Assembly: GCA_963377175.1 (NCBI GenBank)
Contig: CAUJNA010000595.1
Span: 1-64,000 of the forward strand
Length of the DNA stretch: 64,000 nucleotides
Direction of reading: 5' to 3'
Origin: Effrenium voratum
Taxonomy: Eukaryota > Sar > Dinophyceae > Suessiales > Symbiodiniaceae
Part shown: positions 23,825 to 34,875 of the stretch, in pieces
How positions within the stretch are numbered: position 1 is the stretch's first letter
Layout of the letters: the number at the start of each line of letters is the position of its first letter
Notes under the pieces: model-generated
Told to the model about the DNA's origin: nothing
Databases searched by the model: none
The model's input: the letters and a program-made list of their open reading frames with translations, nothing else
Program-made: the position numbers and the translations under genes

Positions 23825-24765
23825 TAAGGAATAAATTGCGGACGCTCCTTGAGAATAAGGGTGTCACGGCGGACGTTCCCAGAGAACAAGGCAATAATTG
23901 CGGACGCTCCTTGGGAATATAGCGTTCATTGCGGACGCTCCTTGAGAATAAGGAATGAGTCGTGGACGCTCCTTGAGAAAAAGGAATTCACTGCGGACAC
24001 TCCTGGCGAGTGGGGAATTAGTTGCAATCGCTCCTTGATAATAAGGATCTACTTGCGGACGTTCCTTGAGACTAAGGAGATAATTACGGAGGCTCATTTA
24101 GAAACAGGAGTTTATTGCGGACACTCCTTGAGAATAAGGAGCAAATTGAGGATGCTCCGTGAGAATCAGGAATTGACTGCGGACGCTCCTTGAGGAGGAG
24201 GAACTCGTTGCAGACGCTCCTTGAGGAAAAAGGACTTTGTTGCAGACGCTCCTTCAGAATAATAGAGTCTTTGCGGACGCTCCTTGAGAGTAAGAAAATC
24301 ATTGCGGACACTCCCACCGACTAAGGAAAAGGTTGCGAACGCTCCTTGAGAACAAGAGTTTAGTTACGAACGTTCCTTGAGAATAACGAGCTACTTACGG
24401 AAGCCCCTTTAGAAAAAGGAACTCATTGCAGACGCGCCTTCGGGAAAAATGCTTTCATTGCAAACGCTCCCTGCGAATATGGAGCAAATTGAGGATGCTC
24501 CGTGAGAATAAGGAATTCACTGCGGACACTCCTGGAGAATGAGGAGTTCTTTGCGGACCCCTGTTTGAGAAAAAGGAGTTCGCTGCGGCCGTTCCCTGGA
24601 AATAAGGAGTTCATTGCGGACGCTCCTTGAGAAAAAGGAGCAAATTGAGGACGCTCTTTAAGAATGAGAAATTCATTGCGGAATAAGGAATCCAGCGCGA
24701 ACGCTCCTTGAGAGCAAGGACTTGGTTGCGGACGCTCCTTGAGAATACGGAACTAGTTGTGGGGT
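23825..24765 (-). repeat. 31-bp GCGGACGCTCC satellite, main block (about 30 copies)
   Basis: Consensus GCGGACGCTCCTTGAGAATA followed by AGGAATTCATT, period about 31 bp. TCCTT...AAGGA in every unit can fold into a small hairpin. Copies are moderately diverged, and some are 28-34 bp. The block ends at the 5' LTR of the large retroelement and the same satellite restarts after the 3' LTR at 40,042. Confidence 0.9.
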
Positions 24766-24775
24766 TGTAAAGAAG

Positions 24776-25137
24776 TGCTAAGAATCTCCAGGTCACAGGC
24801 CAAAATCCCAAGGGCAGGTTCTGAGGGTCACCCTGTTCTCTTCCCCTTCTTTACGGCCCCTCAAACCTTTGTGGGGATGTTGTTGTGTGAGCAGCCGACG
24901 CATGCATATGGATGCTTTGGCTCAAGACTAACATCCAACAGAGTGCTGTAAAGAGACAAAAGGACCGCGATCCGCTGTTGCAGGCAGTTGTGAGAAAACG
25001 CAGACCATACGATCCTTACACCCCCTATTTACTTCGACCCCTACTACACGGCTTTACAACCGAGGGTAGCGGTCACCCCACGGGATTCGAACCCCAATTA
25101 CCTTGTCATTGGCTTCGTGGTTGGATCGCCTCCTGGC
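24776..25137 (+). repeat. 5' LTR
   Basis: Direct repeat of 39,678-40,040, starting TGCTAAGAATCTCC and ending GGATCGCCTCCTGGC. A pyrimidine-rich stretch (CTGTTCTCTTCCCCTTCTTT, about 24,833-24,852) precedes TTTGGCTCAAG (24,916-24,926), which equals the 3' end of the dinoflagellate spliced leader. GGGATTCGAACCCC (25,082-25,095) is complementary to the canonical tRNA T-arm. Start and end are set by where the two copies stop matching. Confidence 0.85.
24916..24926 (+). promoter_or_regulatory. Spliced-leader-like sequence in 5' LTR
   Basis: TTTGGCTCAAG, an 11/11 match to the end of the DinoSL, at a place where the R region would be expected to begin. It is preserved in the 3' LTR (39,819-39,829). 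Whether it is a splice-acceptor relic or part of the transcript start is inference. Confidence 0.55.
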
Positions 25138-25150
25138 AGGTTATCAGCCG
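25138..25150 (+). promoter_or_regulatory. Possible primer-binding site
   Basis: AGGTTATCAGCCG lies immediately after the 5' LTR. It resembles, with gaps, the TGGTATCAGAGCC motif complementary to initiator tRNA-Met used by many copia elements. The match is imperfect, so this is tentative. Confidence 0.35.
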
Positions 25151-25228
25151 TAAGCTTACAGTGGTCCCAGCGGAGGACTGCAACTGCGGTACTATACAAC
25201 CCTTTTGCATCATATTTACAGCCTTACA

Positions 25229-27420
25229 ATGGATTCTTCCGGAAGACCAGGGACTGCAACCTTCGGCAACGACAGTTCCAGTGGTTCTACAGCTATGTTT
25301 GCTGCACCGGCAATTGCGGAATCTCCGGATACACAACAAAGTGCAAGTTCTGGTGTTAGCCACGACCACTCACATTCCTCCTGGAAAGAAGTTGGTCACA
25401 ATGTATGGTCTAAGGACGGAGAAAAGAAGAGATCATCATCGGCTTCACTATCCACACCGAGAAGGAGCGCGAAGGCCGTCATGAATCCTATGAGAAAAGA
25501 GAAGGGGCGATCGAAATCGCCTACAGTCCGTCAAAGTTCACCCAGGAAAACAAGACACTCAGGCAGGAAGTGGAAGAGGCTACGCGCAATTTGGCTATGC
25601 TACAAGAATCATATGAACGTGATGACCATGGCAATGTTACGCGCGTTCAGGAACTGTTTCGGAACAGCAAGTAGCTCACATCCTCAAAAGATCCGACGAA
25701 CAACTTCGAGAAGCTGCTCAATACATCGATTTTCAACGTGGGAAGACAGAACTATCTGAAGATCAAGCGCATCATCTTGTGAAGATCTACGGAGAGTGTC
25801 AGGAAGAAGCCCTTCATAAAGTCCTCGAGTACGAGAAGCGACACCATGAGATGGTCGCACCACTTGATCTTCTTGAACATCGAATCAGATGCGAGGAAGG
25901 AAAACGCAGTGGTTGGCAAAAACAGAGTTGAGCAGAACAGGAGAAGTACTTCTTCTGAGATAGCACAATATCAGGCAATGATCAACTCCTACCAGACGAA
26001 GATCAATACGGACTCGCAGAACGAGGAGAACACTATTCGTGGTTTGCGCGAAGCGAAGAAAGGAAATGTGCTGCATGAGCGCGTCACCCAGAGGGATCGA
26101 GAGTTCGACGACGTGATTCGCGAACTCGCTGCATCAAGGCCAAAGGCCAACGATGCACAATCTGATTACCTCAATCAAATCACTGAAATGGCCGAGGAAA
26201 TCGAGGAGGCACGACACGAGATCAAGATCCAAGAGGGATTTGTTTATCAACGAACAGAGAGCTGGAGAGTGAGAACACCACACACGACATTTTGGGGGCG
26301 GACTCCAATGATCGTGGACGAGCTCTACTGAGGGGTGATCTGATAGGACTGGTACACGCCATAATTTGAAGACCTGTAAGAGTAATACCACGGATGGACC
26401 TCAACCATATGGTCAGGTAACGCTCTATCAGGCTAAAGTGGCGGCTTCTAGTTCTAATGTAGTGTCACCCAACGTTCCAAGACCAATTGATTGCCTCGGA
26501 CCGGGTTCTGTTTTGTTTCCTGTTGACCAAGACCCAATGATACAGGCTCATATCGACCAACTCCATGAGGCAGTAGGATCTATTCCAAATATTACAATTG
26601 GTTCAGCCGGCAATCATGGAGCTAGTGGTCACGGAGACGGCGGCCCGGCTGGTCTTGGTTATCGCAACACGGATGGTAATGCGGGGGGTCAAGGACGTGT
26701 TCCTGTCCCAACCACGGCAAGAGGGCCGAATCCACCTGATCCACCTGATGACGATGATGGCGACGACGAGGACGAGGAGGAATCATCCGATGAGGAAAAT
26801 GATGAACGTCGTCGCAACAGGAGATCATCACGAAGGAAAAGGTCGAGGGATCGTCGAGGCAACAACAATGATCGACCAAGGATATCACGGAAGGAAGCTG
26901 AGAAAGTCAACGTACCTCCATGGCCGAAGATCAAGAAGATGGCACTCACGATGAACGTCACCAGCGCGTCAGCCGATCCTGATACTGAAGCGTGGATGTC
27001 GTGGTTGCCATGTAATTTCGTGGTAAATCCTGACCTTGACTTGTTGGCAGGTTCGGGAGGCGAACGATTTGCAATGATGGGTATCAAGCTGGCATCATCC
27101 TACAATCTTTCAGGTCAAGTCACAGATCAGATATGGTATTCACCATTGAGCACTTGATCAGGCTGGAGTACCCCGGGGACAAGAACATGTCCGTGTTCCG
27201 CAACAAGTGGTGTGATATCTTGCTCAACCTGAGGAAGGAGGATACACCCAGAGAAATTACGCTACGGCAGCCGCTACGGGGTATCCTGTGTCACAAGATC
27301 AAAGGAAGCAGGAAGCTGGAGTTTGGTCTTAATACAATGTGCGGTTACCGGATGCACACCACGAGAAAACCTACCGGTAGCCACGACTTCGGAAGTCAAG
27401 AAGGACAGCAAGAACGCTGA
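25229..27420 (+). pseudogene. Gag of the copia element (frameshifted)
   Basis: The best start is the ATG at 25,229, which opens a Ser/Thr-rich N-terminus. The reading then shifts frame: 25,690-25,960 and 25,960-26,270 encode long charged helices predicted by eye to form a coiled coil. The open frame 26,366-27,157 has a Pro/Gly-rich stretch, an acidic run (DDDDGDDEDEEE), a basic RRRNRRSSRRKRSRDRR stretch likely to bind RNA, and then KEAEKVNVPPWPKIKK, a phrase typical of dinoflagellate copia Gag. Capsid-like sequence continues after another shift to 27,420. The product would be the particle protein. At least three frameshifts make this copy non-functional. Confidence 0.65.
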
Positions 27421-28250
27421 GGAGAGTGAAGCCGAGGTCGAGACTGTGTATCACGACCGTGATGCGGAAGACGCCGTGAGCGAATTTTCTCGATGGTCAG
27501 GTGAAACTGAGATACCCGAGAAGTACGTGTGGTTTCAGGAGATACGTGACAATGACGTGAGCGAGGAGGTGGAATACCTTAAGAACGAGGACAAACAGTG
27601 GCGGATCAATTCGTGGTGGTACAAAGGAAGTCATGAGGTTTTGTCCCAAGCATCGACGGCACCTGGCATATAGTCACAAGAAAGCACTCATCAGAGCTGA
27701 GATTATGAGCGAGGCGGCCAATGACATATATCGGACTCACAAGATGCCAATGAACAAGGAGCGAACCTTCACTTTCAAATATGACAAGGAGGATGACGAG
27801 ATTACGGAAGGAGTCGTGCAATGGAAGAGGAAGCACGGACAACCTGTCACTCTATTCGCCCTGTCTGCGAACCAACGCAAGGGAGTAAAATGGCTGATGG
27901 ACACAGGGTGCGGTCATGACTTGCTCGGCAGATCCAAGGCGACCTCCCTCGGTGTTGACATCGTTCAGGACAAGGACGAGATCGTCTTCCAAACGGCAAA
28001 TGGTACTACGTCCACTTCGGATTCCACCAAGTACTACGTGAATGAGCTGAAGGAAACAGTCAACCCTTTGTTCTAGACGAGACACCGACGGCTTGATCTA
28101 TTGGCCGACGATGTATGAAGATGGGATATTCTTTCCATTGATTTGCGGGAAGTTGCCGTTCATGATAACACCTGAGAAGGAGATGGTTCATCTGCACGTC
28201 AAGGATGATATTCCCTATTTGGTTGGAGATCGGAATGCAAGGAGCAATCG
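27421..28250 (+). pseudogene. Aspartic protease (retropepsin) region
   Basis: In the frame open from 27,633 to 28,076, residues 86-98 read VKWLMDTGCGHDL, the retropepsin active-site loop with Asp90-Thr-Gly (codon at 27,900). In the polyprotein this enzyme would cut Gag-Pol. After a stop at 28,076 the sequence continues with GRRCMKMGYSFHWFAG in a shifted frame, then the stretch PEKEMVHLHVKDDIPYLVGD to about 28,230, as expected for the C-terminal half of the domain. One active-site loop per monomer is normal because the enzyme dimerises. Disabled by frameshifts. Confidence 0.7.
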
Positions 28251-28533
28251 TCATCGACCCGTGTCTGAAGACATCATCGAGCTCTTGAAGATGCTCAAGG
28301 AAGTCATCGGAGCTGATCGGAATAGCGATGATGGAGAAATAGCAGAAGCAGACGAAGAAGTCGGAGAACCCCAACATGCACTCGTTGGGGAGGAGGATGG
28401 CGGTGAAGCCGTAGATTTCGGTCCGGAGAACCTGGTGAAGAGGCTCAAGGACGCGGGCCCGAGCCGGGTGAAGACGAAGCTGAGTGTGATGGTGACGATG
28501 CAGATCCTGAAGCAGGTATTGAAGTAGACATCT

Positions 28534-29347
28534 TCGAAGGTGCATCCATCAAGAAGAGAATCGGTACATTGAAGGATGATGCCAATACATTGACACATTT
28601 TCTAGCGCACAGATATCGAAACCCGTTCTGCGATCATGCGTGAAAGCGAAGATGAGGCACTTCAGATCCAAGTCCGGTGCATTTCAACGTGAAGTCAAGG
28701 TGTTCGGTGACTTGATCACCTGCGATCTGGTTGAAGCCGCAGGAGATGCTGAGAAAAACGACAAGTACGTCACGATCATTCGAGACATATACACCGGCAT
28801 CGTCATGGGCTACCCAACTGGACGTAAGAATACCGTCACGGTGATCAACAGCATCAAACATTTTGCTGGTAGACGGAAGATCAAACAGGTCTACTCGGAC
28901 GACGCGCCGGAGTTCATCAACGCATGTTCTGAACTGAAGATACCTCATGATTTAGCGCTTCCGGGCAAGAAGCAGAACAATTCGCTTGCTGAACGCACGA
29001 ACCAGTTCATCGTGGATCAAAGCACTGCATGTCTTGTTCATGGACTTCCAACATGCTATTGGATATACGCAATCACTGCGTTGTGTCACCTGACGAACGT
29101 CGAAGAGATCAATGGTTCAAGCGCATGGTTTCGACTACATGGTGAACATTTCAAGGGTGAAAAGATCCTATTTGGCGCGTTGGTTGAGTTCAAACCGAGC
29201 GATGTGAGAGGAGACAAGATAGAGAAGTTCGAGCCGAAGGGGGAAACCGGTATTTTCGCTGGCTATATCCTGAGTTCGGGTCTTCACTGGGCACGCGGTA
29301 TCGAGCCTGGACTATCACAAGCTTCGCCGGCGCTGACCTTTCTATAA
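28534..29347 (+). pseudogene. Integrase (zinc-binding N-terminus and DDE core)
   Basis: The zinc-binding part reads THFLAHRYRNPFCDHA near 28,590-28,641 and is put out of frame by one base just before the core. The core is open from 28,640 to 29,347 (235 codons). Acidic residues in positions expected for the rve/DDE triad are Asp29 (LITCDLVEA), Asp87 (VYSDDAPEF) and Glu118 (NNSLAERTN), with about 30 residues between the second and third. The enzyme would join element cDNA to the host chromosome. Its placement before RT identifies the element as Ty1/copia and not Ty3/gypsy. This is the best preserved domain of the element. Confidence 0.8.
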
Positions 29348-30639
29348 GGAAGGCGAAAATTCCACCTCGACTACGCCAACCACATCAGACCGACAGGATC
29401 GTGCTAAAGGTACCAATATCGTTTCCCGTTCAAGAGAAGTACAAGCAGAGAAATTGAACTCTTGAAGGAATTGAGGAGATCCGAGGGGAAGATGGCAGAG
29501 ACATCCATCTGGACCAAACGGTTGAGGATGAAGACCCGGATCCCACTTGATTGCAGGATATAGATCAGGGACAACTCGATGAGATCAAGGTGTTCGCTGG
29601 GATCATGCATGATGAGAAGGGTGAGGACGTCGAAGTCGTTGAGCCGGGGGGCCCGGAGGACAAGAGCGCCGTTGATGCCGGGCGGGTTATCACTGACCTA
29701 TCCACGGAAAAAGCAAAAATAATATCGTTTACAGGAACGACCTTGTCAAAACGGTCAAGCTTGATGCTCGTGGGAGGCCCTATCCAGTCGGCGCAGATGG
29801 ATTCAGAACGATGAAGACAACCCGACCGGCAGGATTCACACCTGAAGAATGGGCGACACTACGGAATGCGGTTGATGTCGATGAGGAAGGCATGATTCAT
29901 CCAAAGAAGGGGGATGGCACTGGCAGCTCGAAGGGTGCCACGCCTTGCCGAAAGTGCAAAGCGAGCGCGAAGAGAATAAAAGCAATGCTCAAAGAACGAT
30001 GGGGTGGTGACCAGTCGATGTACAACTGGGGCATACGGAAGAACAGAAACAAGGTCAAGAATCCGGTTGAGGGGAAGTTCTTGGCGGACCTGGATCGGGT
30101 GAGAATTATTGTCAGTCCGGTCAACGGGTCAGTTTTTTATGCATGAACTCCAAACGTCTTCAAAATCTTAATGCAAGCAATGTGATGTTGGACGAGGTTC
30201 ATGGGATACTGGTGGTTGTCTATGCGTGGAAGTTCACTCCAAAGGGAAGGTCTAGCATCTATCCCAAAGAACAACCATGATGACGACCTGCCAAAAAACA
30301 TTGATGATTCTTGTTCAGAAAGCACCATGACGGGAGGAAGTGTATCCGAATGCACGGATGAACTGGCATACATGTATGAATGGGAAGACATCGCAGCGTC
30401 GCCGATGGTGGATTGCCCTAAGGGCGATTCCCCCCAGATGCCTTGTGTTCCGGCCGAAGAGCACCATCGAGAGAAAGTCGTCAAGGTGACGAAGTTCATC
30501 AATGCAATGGTATCACGACCCGTTGGGAGGGCCGAGATGCTTGGCAACACCAAGGCGATGGACTCCCTGAAAAAGGGATGGAAAGGTCTGATTGACCAAG
30601 GAGTTTTCGATCTGTAATCTGCGAGTACCATGATGTTGT
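29348..30639 (+). pseudogene. Pol linker between integrase and RT, degenerate
   Basis: Short open stretches (29,551-29,814; 29,811-30,146; 30,201-30,617) are rich in charged residues. One contains CRKCKASAKRIK. This corresponds to the poorly conserved stretch that lies between integrase and RT in copia elements. No domain was recognised. Confidence 0.45.
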
Positions 30640-31715
30640 TCGCGAGGCAAAACAAAAGAGCGAGGAAGTGCACATGGCCAGGGCGCATGGTATCATAGTT
30701 GAGAAACATTCCCAGCTTTCGGAAGAAGACCCACGCAGAAAATACAAGGGTCGTGGGGTAGTGCTTGGGAACCAGATTAAGAACCAGACGTCGGACGCGG
30801 CATTGTTTCAAGATCTGGAGAATTCTCCTGCAACTTTCGAAGCTTCCAGATGGGCTGGGTTGCCTTGAAGGGTGGGATGTGCAAATGGCTGATGCAGTAC
30901 AGGCATATATCCAAGCCACGCTACGGGGTACGCCTTGCTTCCACCGAAGCTGTTCCTGAGGGCGAAAAAAAAAACGATGGAATCAGTTCAAAAGACCTGT
31001 GGTGCGTTTGGTGAAGGCTTTGCACGGTCATCCTGATGCTGGAACGTTTTGGGAACAGCGCTGCGATGAATCAGTGCGTGCAATGGGTTTCGAACCAGTT
31101 TGCGAACAATGGCCTTCTGTCTACACCCATTCCGAACTACAATTAGTTCTTGTGGTCTATGTGGATGACTTCAAGCTGGCTGGTCCAAAGAACAACCTCA
31201 ATAAGGGTTGGGAATTGCTTCGTGAGAAGCCTTAGTATCGAGCCGGAAACCGGCCTGGATTTATATCCGGGTTGCAATCAGTCCAAAGGATCTCTGGTTC
31301 TCGGCAACGGCCACACGGTCACCACTGTGACGTACCACATGGAGCAGTCCCTGCGCTCTTGTGCCGACCTTGAAGTAGCAGGCAACGTTGAGTTGAAGAA
31401 GGTTCCCACACCTGGTCCGCATGAGGAGACGAAGGATTACCCGTCAAGGGCTCCGATCCAGACCGGACCGTCGGTCGAATGTAATTCGTGTGGAAACAGA
31501 GTTCCCGCGAATGATTATGACTTCGGAAGGAGCTCATCCGGAGCCTGTTCGTGGACACCTCATGCAGCAAGTGTGCTCATGGAAGTACTATATGGTGCTG
31601 GGCAGGTCAACCGTCTGGCGAGGAACATCACCAGGTGGACAACTGACGACGATAAGAAACTCCATCGCTTGATGCGCTACATTCATCACACCAAGCACTG
31701 GAGGCTGGGTAGGTG
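30640..31715 (+). pseudogene. Reverse transcriptase of the copia element
   Basis: The fingers/palm start near 30,650 with EEDPRRKYKGRGVVLGNQI, a segment typical of dinoflagellate copia RT. DVQMADAVQAYIQA (about 30,878-30,920) carries the first catalytic Asp, and after a frameshift VRLVKALHGHPDAGTFWEQR leads to VVYVDDFKLAG, where YVDD is at 31,158-31,169. The connection domain follows (GAGQVNRLARNITRW, then LHRLMRYIHHTKHW, ending at 31,715). The enzyme would copy element RNA into cDNA. Several frameshifts and stops (for example at 30,617 and 31,235) disable it, but catalytic Asp residues are retained. Confidence 0.8.
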
Positions 31716-31734
31716 ATTCAGTCAACAATTTGCA

Positions 31735-31986
31735 TTTGGCAGTTTATGCTGACGCTGACTTTTCTGGCTGCGCCCCGCTTCTTTGCGGTCGACATCTGGT
31801 GGTCACATGAACCTACAAGGTTCCAATACGAGATTTCCTTTGTCTGGAAGCTCAAAGCGACAGGGATGTGTGAGTCATTCCACCCCTGAGGCTGAAATAA
31901 TGAGAGCTATGGGCATGCCTGCGCTCAGATTGATGGAGCGCATTTTGGGGAAAGAGCCGCAGTTCGTGTTCTTCGACGACAATTGA
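31735..31986 (+). pseudogene. RNase H of the copia element, truncated
   Basis: YADADFSG near 31,746 carries the first RNase H catalytic Asp, followed by TSGGHMNLQGSNTRFPL, SKRQGCVSHSTPEAEI (with the catalytic Glu) and FVFFDDN. The reading ends at 31,986 exactly where homology to an unrelated antisense gene starts. The last part of the domain and the usual C-terminal tail of copia pol (a DIFTK-type motif) are therefore missing. CAATT is shared by both partners at the joint. Confidence 0.75.
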
Positions 31987-32282
31987 GGCCAAGGGCAACG
32001 CATCGGAAAATCGTATCACTTACGAAGGCGATGTCTTTCTGGCGAGTGATACCTCTGAACTGCTCTGCTTTGATACCAAGGATATTGCAGGCGGTCCAAA
32101 TCCGATACATCATGTACAGCCCTCTCAGCTTCAGGGACCAATAAACCGTCTCTTTGCCCCTGTGGCTCGCACTTTGGAACCTTGCGTTTCTAAATTTAGG
32201 AGCGGCAACGACTTCGTCGTAGGTGGGCGGAACAGGAATGTTCTGCTCGTCGACTTCGCTGAAAACCCAATCGTCCCTCCCA
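31987..32282 (-). pseudogene. C-terminal part of antisense Tpt1/KptA-like gene
   Basis: The minus strand reads RDDWVFSEVDEQNIPVPPTY and continues to FVSDTIFRCVALGLN. It matches the plus-strand copy at 38,663-38,965 (RDDWIFKEVDEQNIPLPPTY onward) for most of its length. It is separated from the rest of its gene (33,110 upward) by a foreign 827-bp insertion. One frameshift relative to the other copy lies near the RGKETVYW segment. I do not recognise a domain in this part. Confidence 0.7.
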
Positions 32283-33109
32283 AGGAACGGGCCCTGTTCA
32301 ATCATCTCATCGACGAGTTTGAGAAGTGTCCCATAATGAAGCATCTCGCTGAGAAGGCCCCCGTGAGTCCGCCCATGATAGCCACCGCCGCACCTGTGCG
32401 TGGCTTTGGGCGAAGGCAGATCTGGCCATAGAGCTTGCCCAGCAAAAGCGCAACCGTGATGAGTAGTTTGATCAAGATGTTAAGCTCAAACCGGCTGTTC
32501 GTGGCACGGGCAAGGAAGCAGCTACCAGCGCTTTGCCAGCAGAGACCAAGAAGGAGAAGAAGAAGAACAAAAAAGCAGGGAAGCAAGGGCAGGACACAGG
32601 CGGCGAAAGTCCCTTTAACCCTAAGCCTCCTCCTCCTCCGAAGTCTCAAGGCGCAAACAAGGGAGACGCTACTCCTTCTAACCTCACGCCGAGGTCGAAG
32701 GCTGTGTCCAAGACCGCAAAGATGTCAGCCGTTGAAAAGGCAAAAGTTCCGTGTGTGTTCTACGCCGTCCTGCGCCTTCCTCCACTCACCGACTGAGAAG
32801 TACACCGGGCCGCCTCCGCAGGCCTCCGGCTGCTGCTGCCGCCGTAGTCCCAGCAGTCCCAAGTGTCCCCGCTAAGAACAATAGCATCAGCTGGCTATGG
32901 GACACCGCTGCCGGTCGCCACCTCGTCGGAAGCAGGCTTTGAACAGCACCATGATGCATTGCGCACGCAAGACCAACACACCGGCCGGCTTTGCCACAGG
33001 CGGAGGAGCGCAACAAGGAGATAAGTCTCTTGCGTTTGAGGGCCCTCGTGTGATCCCACCTGATGCGTTTTGAACGAATGTCCGCACGCTCAATCAGTTG
33101 GCAAAACCG
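32283..33109 (+). mobile_element. Inserted gag-protease fragment of a second, different copia element
   Basis: The plus strand shows EFEKCPIMKHLAEKAP, a Lys-rich stretch (KKEKKKNKKAGKQGQD), Pro-rich PKPPPPPKS, then PCVFYA and after a frameshift CAFLHSPTEKYTGPPP, a CCCH-type zinc-finger arrangement. Next comes WLWDTAAGRHLVG, the protease motif typical of dinoflagellate copia elements, then TPAGFATGGGAQQGDKSLAF and ECPHAQSVGKT. Comparison with the intact plus copy at 38,640-38,690 places the joints between CTCCCA and TTGATTGCG. The fragment has no LTRs and I see no target duplication. Confidence 0.8.
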
Positions 33110-34875
33110 TTGATTGCGATGTAGGGACAATAGATTCCGCCACCTTTGCCAGCTTCCTTGACCAAGTCTGCCTCGTTGTTGGCGAATACCTTCCACACTT
33201 TGAAAAGTACGATGCCAATGAAGCCAGAGAGGTATGATGCCTCGCCAGGATCGTCGACGCATATGGCCTTGACTTGCAGGAGGTGAGTTGCGTCCGCATC
33301 CTTTTCAGGATTGTCTGGACAGACTCCCACATCATCATCGTCGATATCCGTCCCGATGTCCGATGGGAGGTGCGATCTGTCTGCGGATCGTCCCTTGCTC
33401 ATCTCATTGGTGTCAGGTCGTTCTTCCTCGGCGACGATGCGCCCAGCATCCTGCATTGCTTCTCGCTGAGCCTGCTTCACTTCCTCCGCAACGGGCTCGT
33501 CCTCATCCACATGGATCACAAACTTGCCGGTGGAAATGAGCCCACAGTCGCACGCCGCGCAATAGCAAAATCCCCTTGGAATGATGACAGCGCACGCTGG
33601 GCATACTCTGTTGGAAATACTTGATGGGTCGTCCTCGCGGTAGACAATGAATCTGCTGAGCAAATCCCTGATCTCAACCAACGAGTTGTTCAAAAGCTCG
33701 GGCACTTCGATGTTGATGCACGCCATGACGACCATCTTCTTCAGGATCTCGGCATCAACAGACTCTTCATCGTCCAGGAAGCTGTTGAGGTTTCCAAGCC
33801 CACAGCGTCCTTAAATCCAGGACAGATCTCGCTCTCGACGACGCGGGAGTAGATCCGCTTAACCTCTTTGACAGGTCCTTTCTTCACGGACTTGAACCTC
33901 CAGATCGCCCTGATGTCTTTGAGGGAATGGTCTCGAAGGCGACAATCGCCCCACCCGATGTGACCCCAGACTGGTACACGAACAATTTCCTCGTTGGCAC
34001 GTAGATGGCGATGAGGTCGTCCCCCTCTTTGACGTCGTGCGTTGCGGTCTTGGTCGACATGTTCTCGCTGTCCCGAGGTGCAAATACTCCGAAGTGTACC
34101 GCCAACCTTCGCGCACTGTCGTTGCCGCCTGGAACAACGCCTCGCAAGATGATACCCTCCAGGGCTGATGGCTTTGTCACGTGGAATGCTCCGCCCAAGC
34201 GATCGGAAATCTTCGGGAACAATATGTTGCAAAGTTCAGCAGGACGAGCGAATCCGAAGTCCGAATGTCCTGACGATGCTCGAACGCACCATGGTTGCCA
34301 CCATCCGCTGTGCTCGTGACGAATCCAGTCGATGTTGTCTTTCGTCCATCCAGCCGCAATGAGATCCGTCATCGAGCCAACGTCGATTTCCTGGTCGTCG
34401 CAGCAAGAATCTGCAGTCTCGGTTTCCGTGCTTTGCGATCCTCCGATCTGATGCACTCAGCGATGATTCGAAACCTGTTGCCCTTCTTGTACCGATTCTG
34501 CAGGAACGCGTCCTCGCGGTTCAGGATGTGGTCGATGTTCACCCACCCTCCACTATTGCAAGGAATCGGGTTCCCCCTCTTTCGGCCGATTTGGTGGCGT
34601 AGGATTTTTACCAGTGCTTTCGATGTATGGAATAAGTCGCCGTGGTGGATGTGGGATCCAATCGCTGCGTACCCTTTGTACGGTCAATAGGGAAAACTTG
34701 TGTCTCTGCTCTGCATATTCATGACTTCCAAGCGTCCTCCCTTCGGCAGAGTGTCGATCATAGACGAGAACCCATGTACACCTTCGCATACTGCCTCATC
34801 ACCCGGTTGAGGAATCACAGGGGGGTTTGCTCCACCAAACGAATCAAGCATGTTGTTGTACTCCTGCATGCTTCC
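33110..34875 (-). pseudogene. Tpt1/KptA-like RNA 2'-phosphotransferase-type gene, antisense copy (core)
   Basis: Reading downward from about 34,870: SFGGANPPVIPQPGDEAVCE, a linker, then TSKALVKILRHQIG (about 34,590-34,620), matching the SKxLSxxLRH signature of the Tpt1/KptA N-lobe, including the Arg-His pair (His codon 34,594-34,596). GGWVNIDHIL follows as in the family. CVRASSGHS (34,259-34,288) matches the IRANQGHS NAD-binding motif, and GAFHVTKPSALEGIILRG the LYHGT...I...GL segment. The family moves a 2'-phosphate from RNA to NAD+. A cysteine cluster CPAC-x8-CYC-x2-CDC (33,603-33,544) follows, probably a zinc ribbon. No introns are seen and a few frameshifts separate the blocks, so it looks like a decayed retrocopy. 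Family assignment rests on motif order by eye. Confidence 0.6.

Noticed and set aside
25082..25095. tRNA gene suggested by a perfect B-box on the minus strand
   Set aside because: The T stem would pair at only three positions and no D arm, anticodon arm or acceptor stem was found around it.
28440..28450. GGCTCAAG in the pol region as a spliced-leader relic
   Set aside because: Only eight bases match and they are part of a coding stretch (RLKD codons). The same applies to the short matches near 9,828, 60,130 and 63,477.
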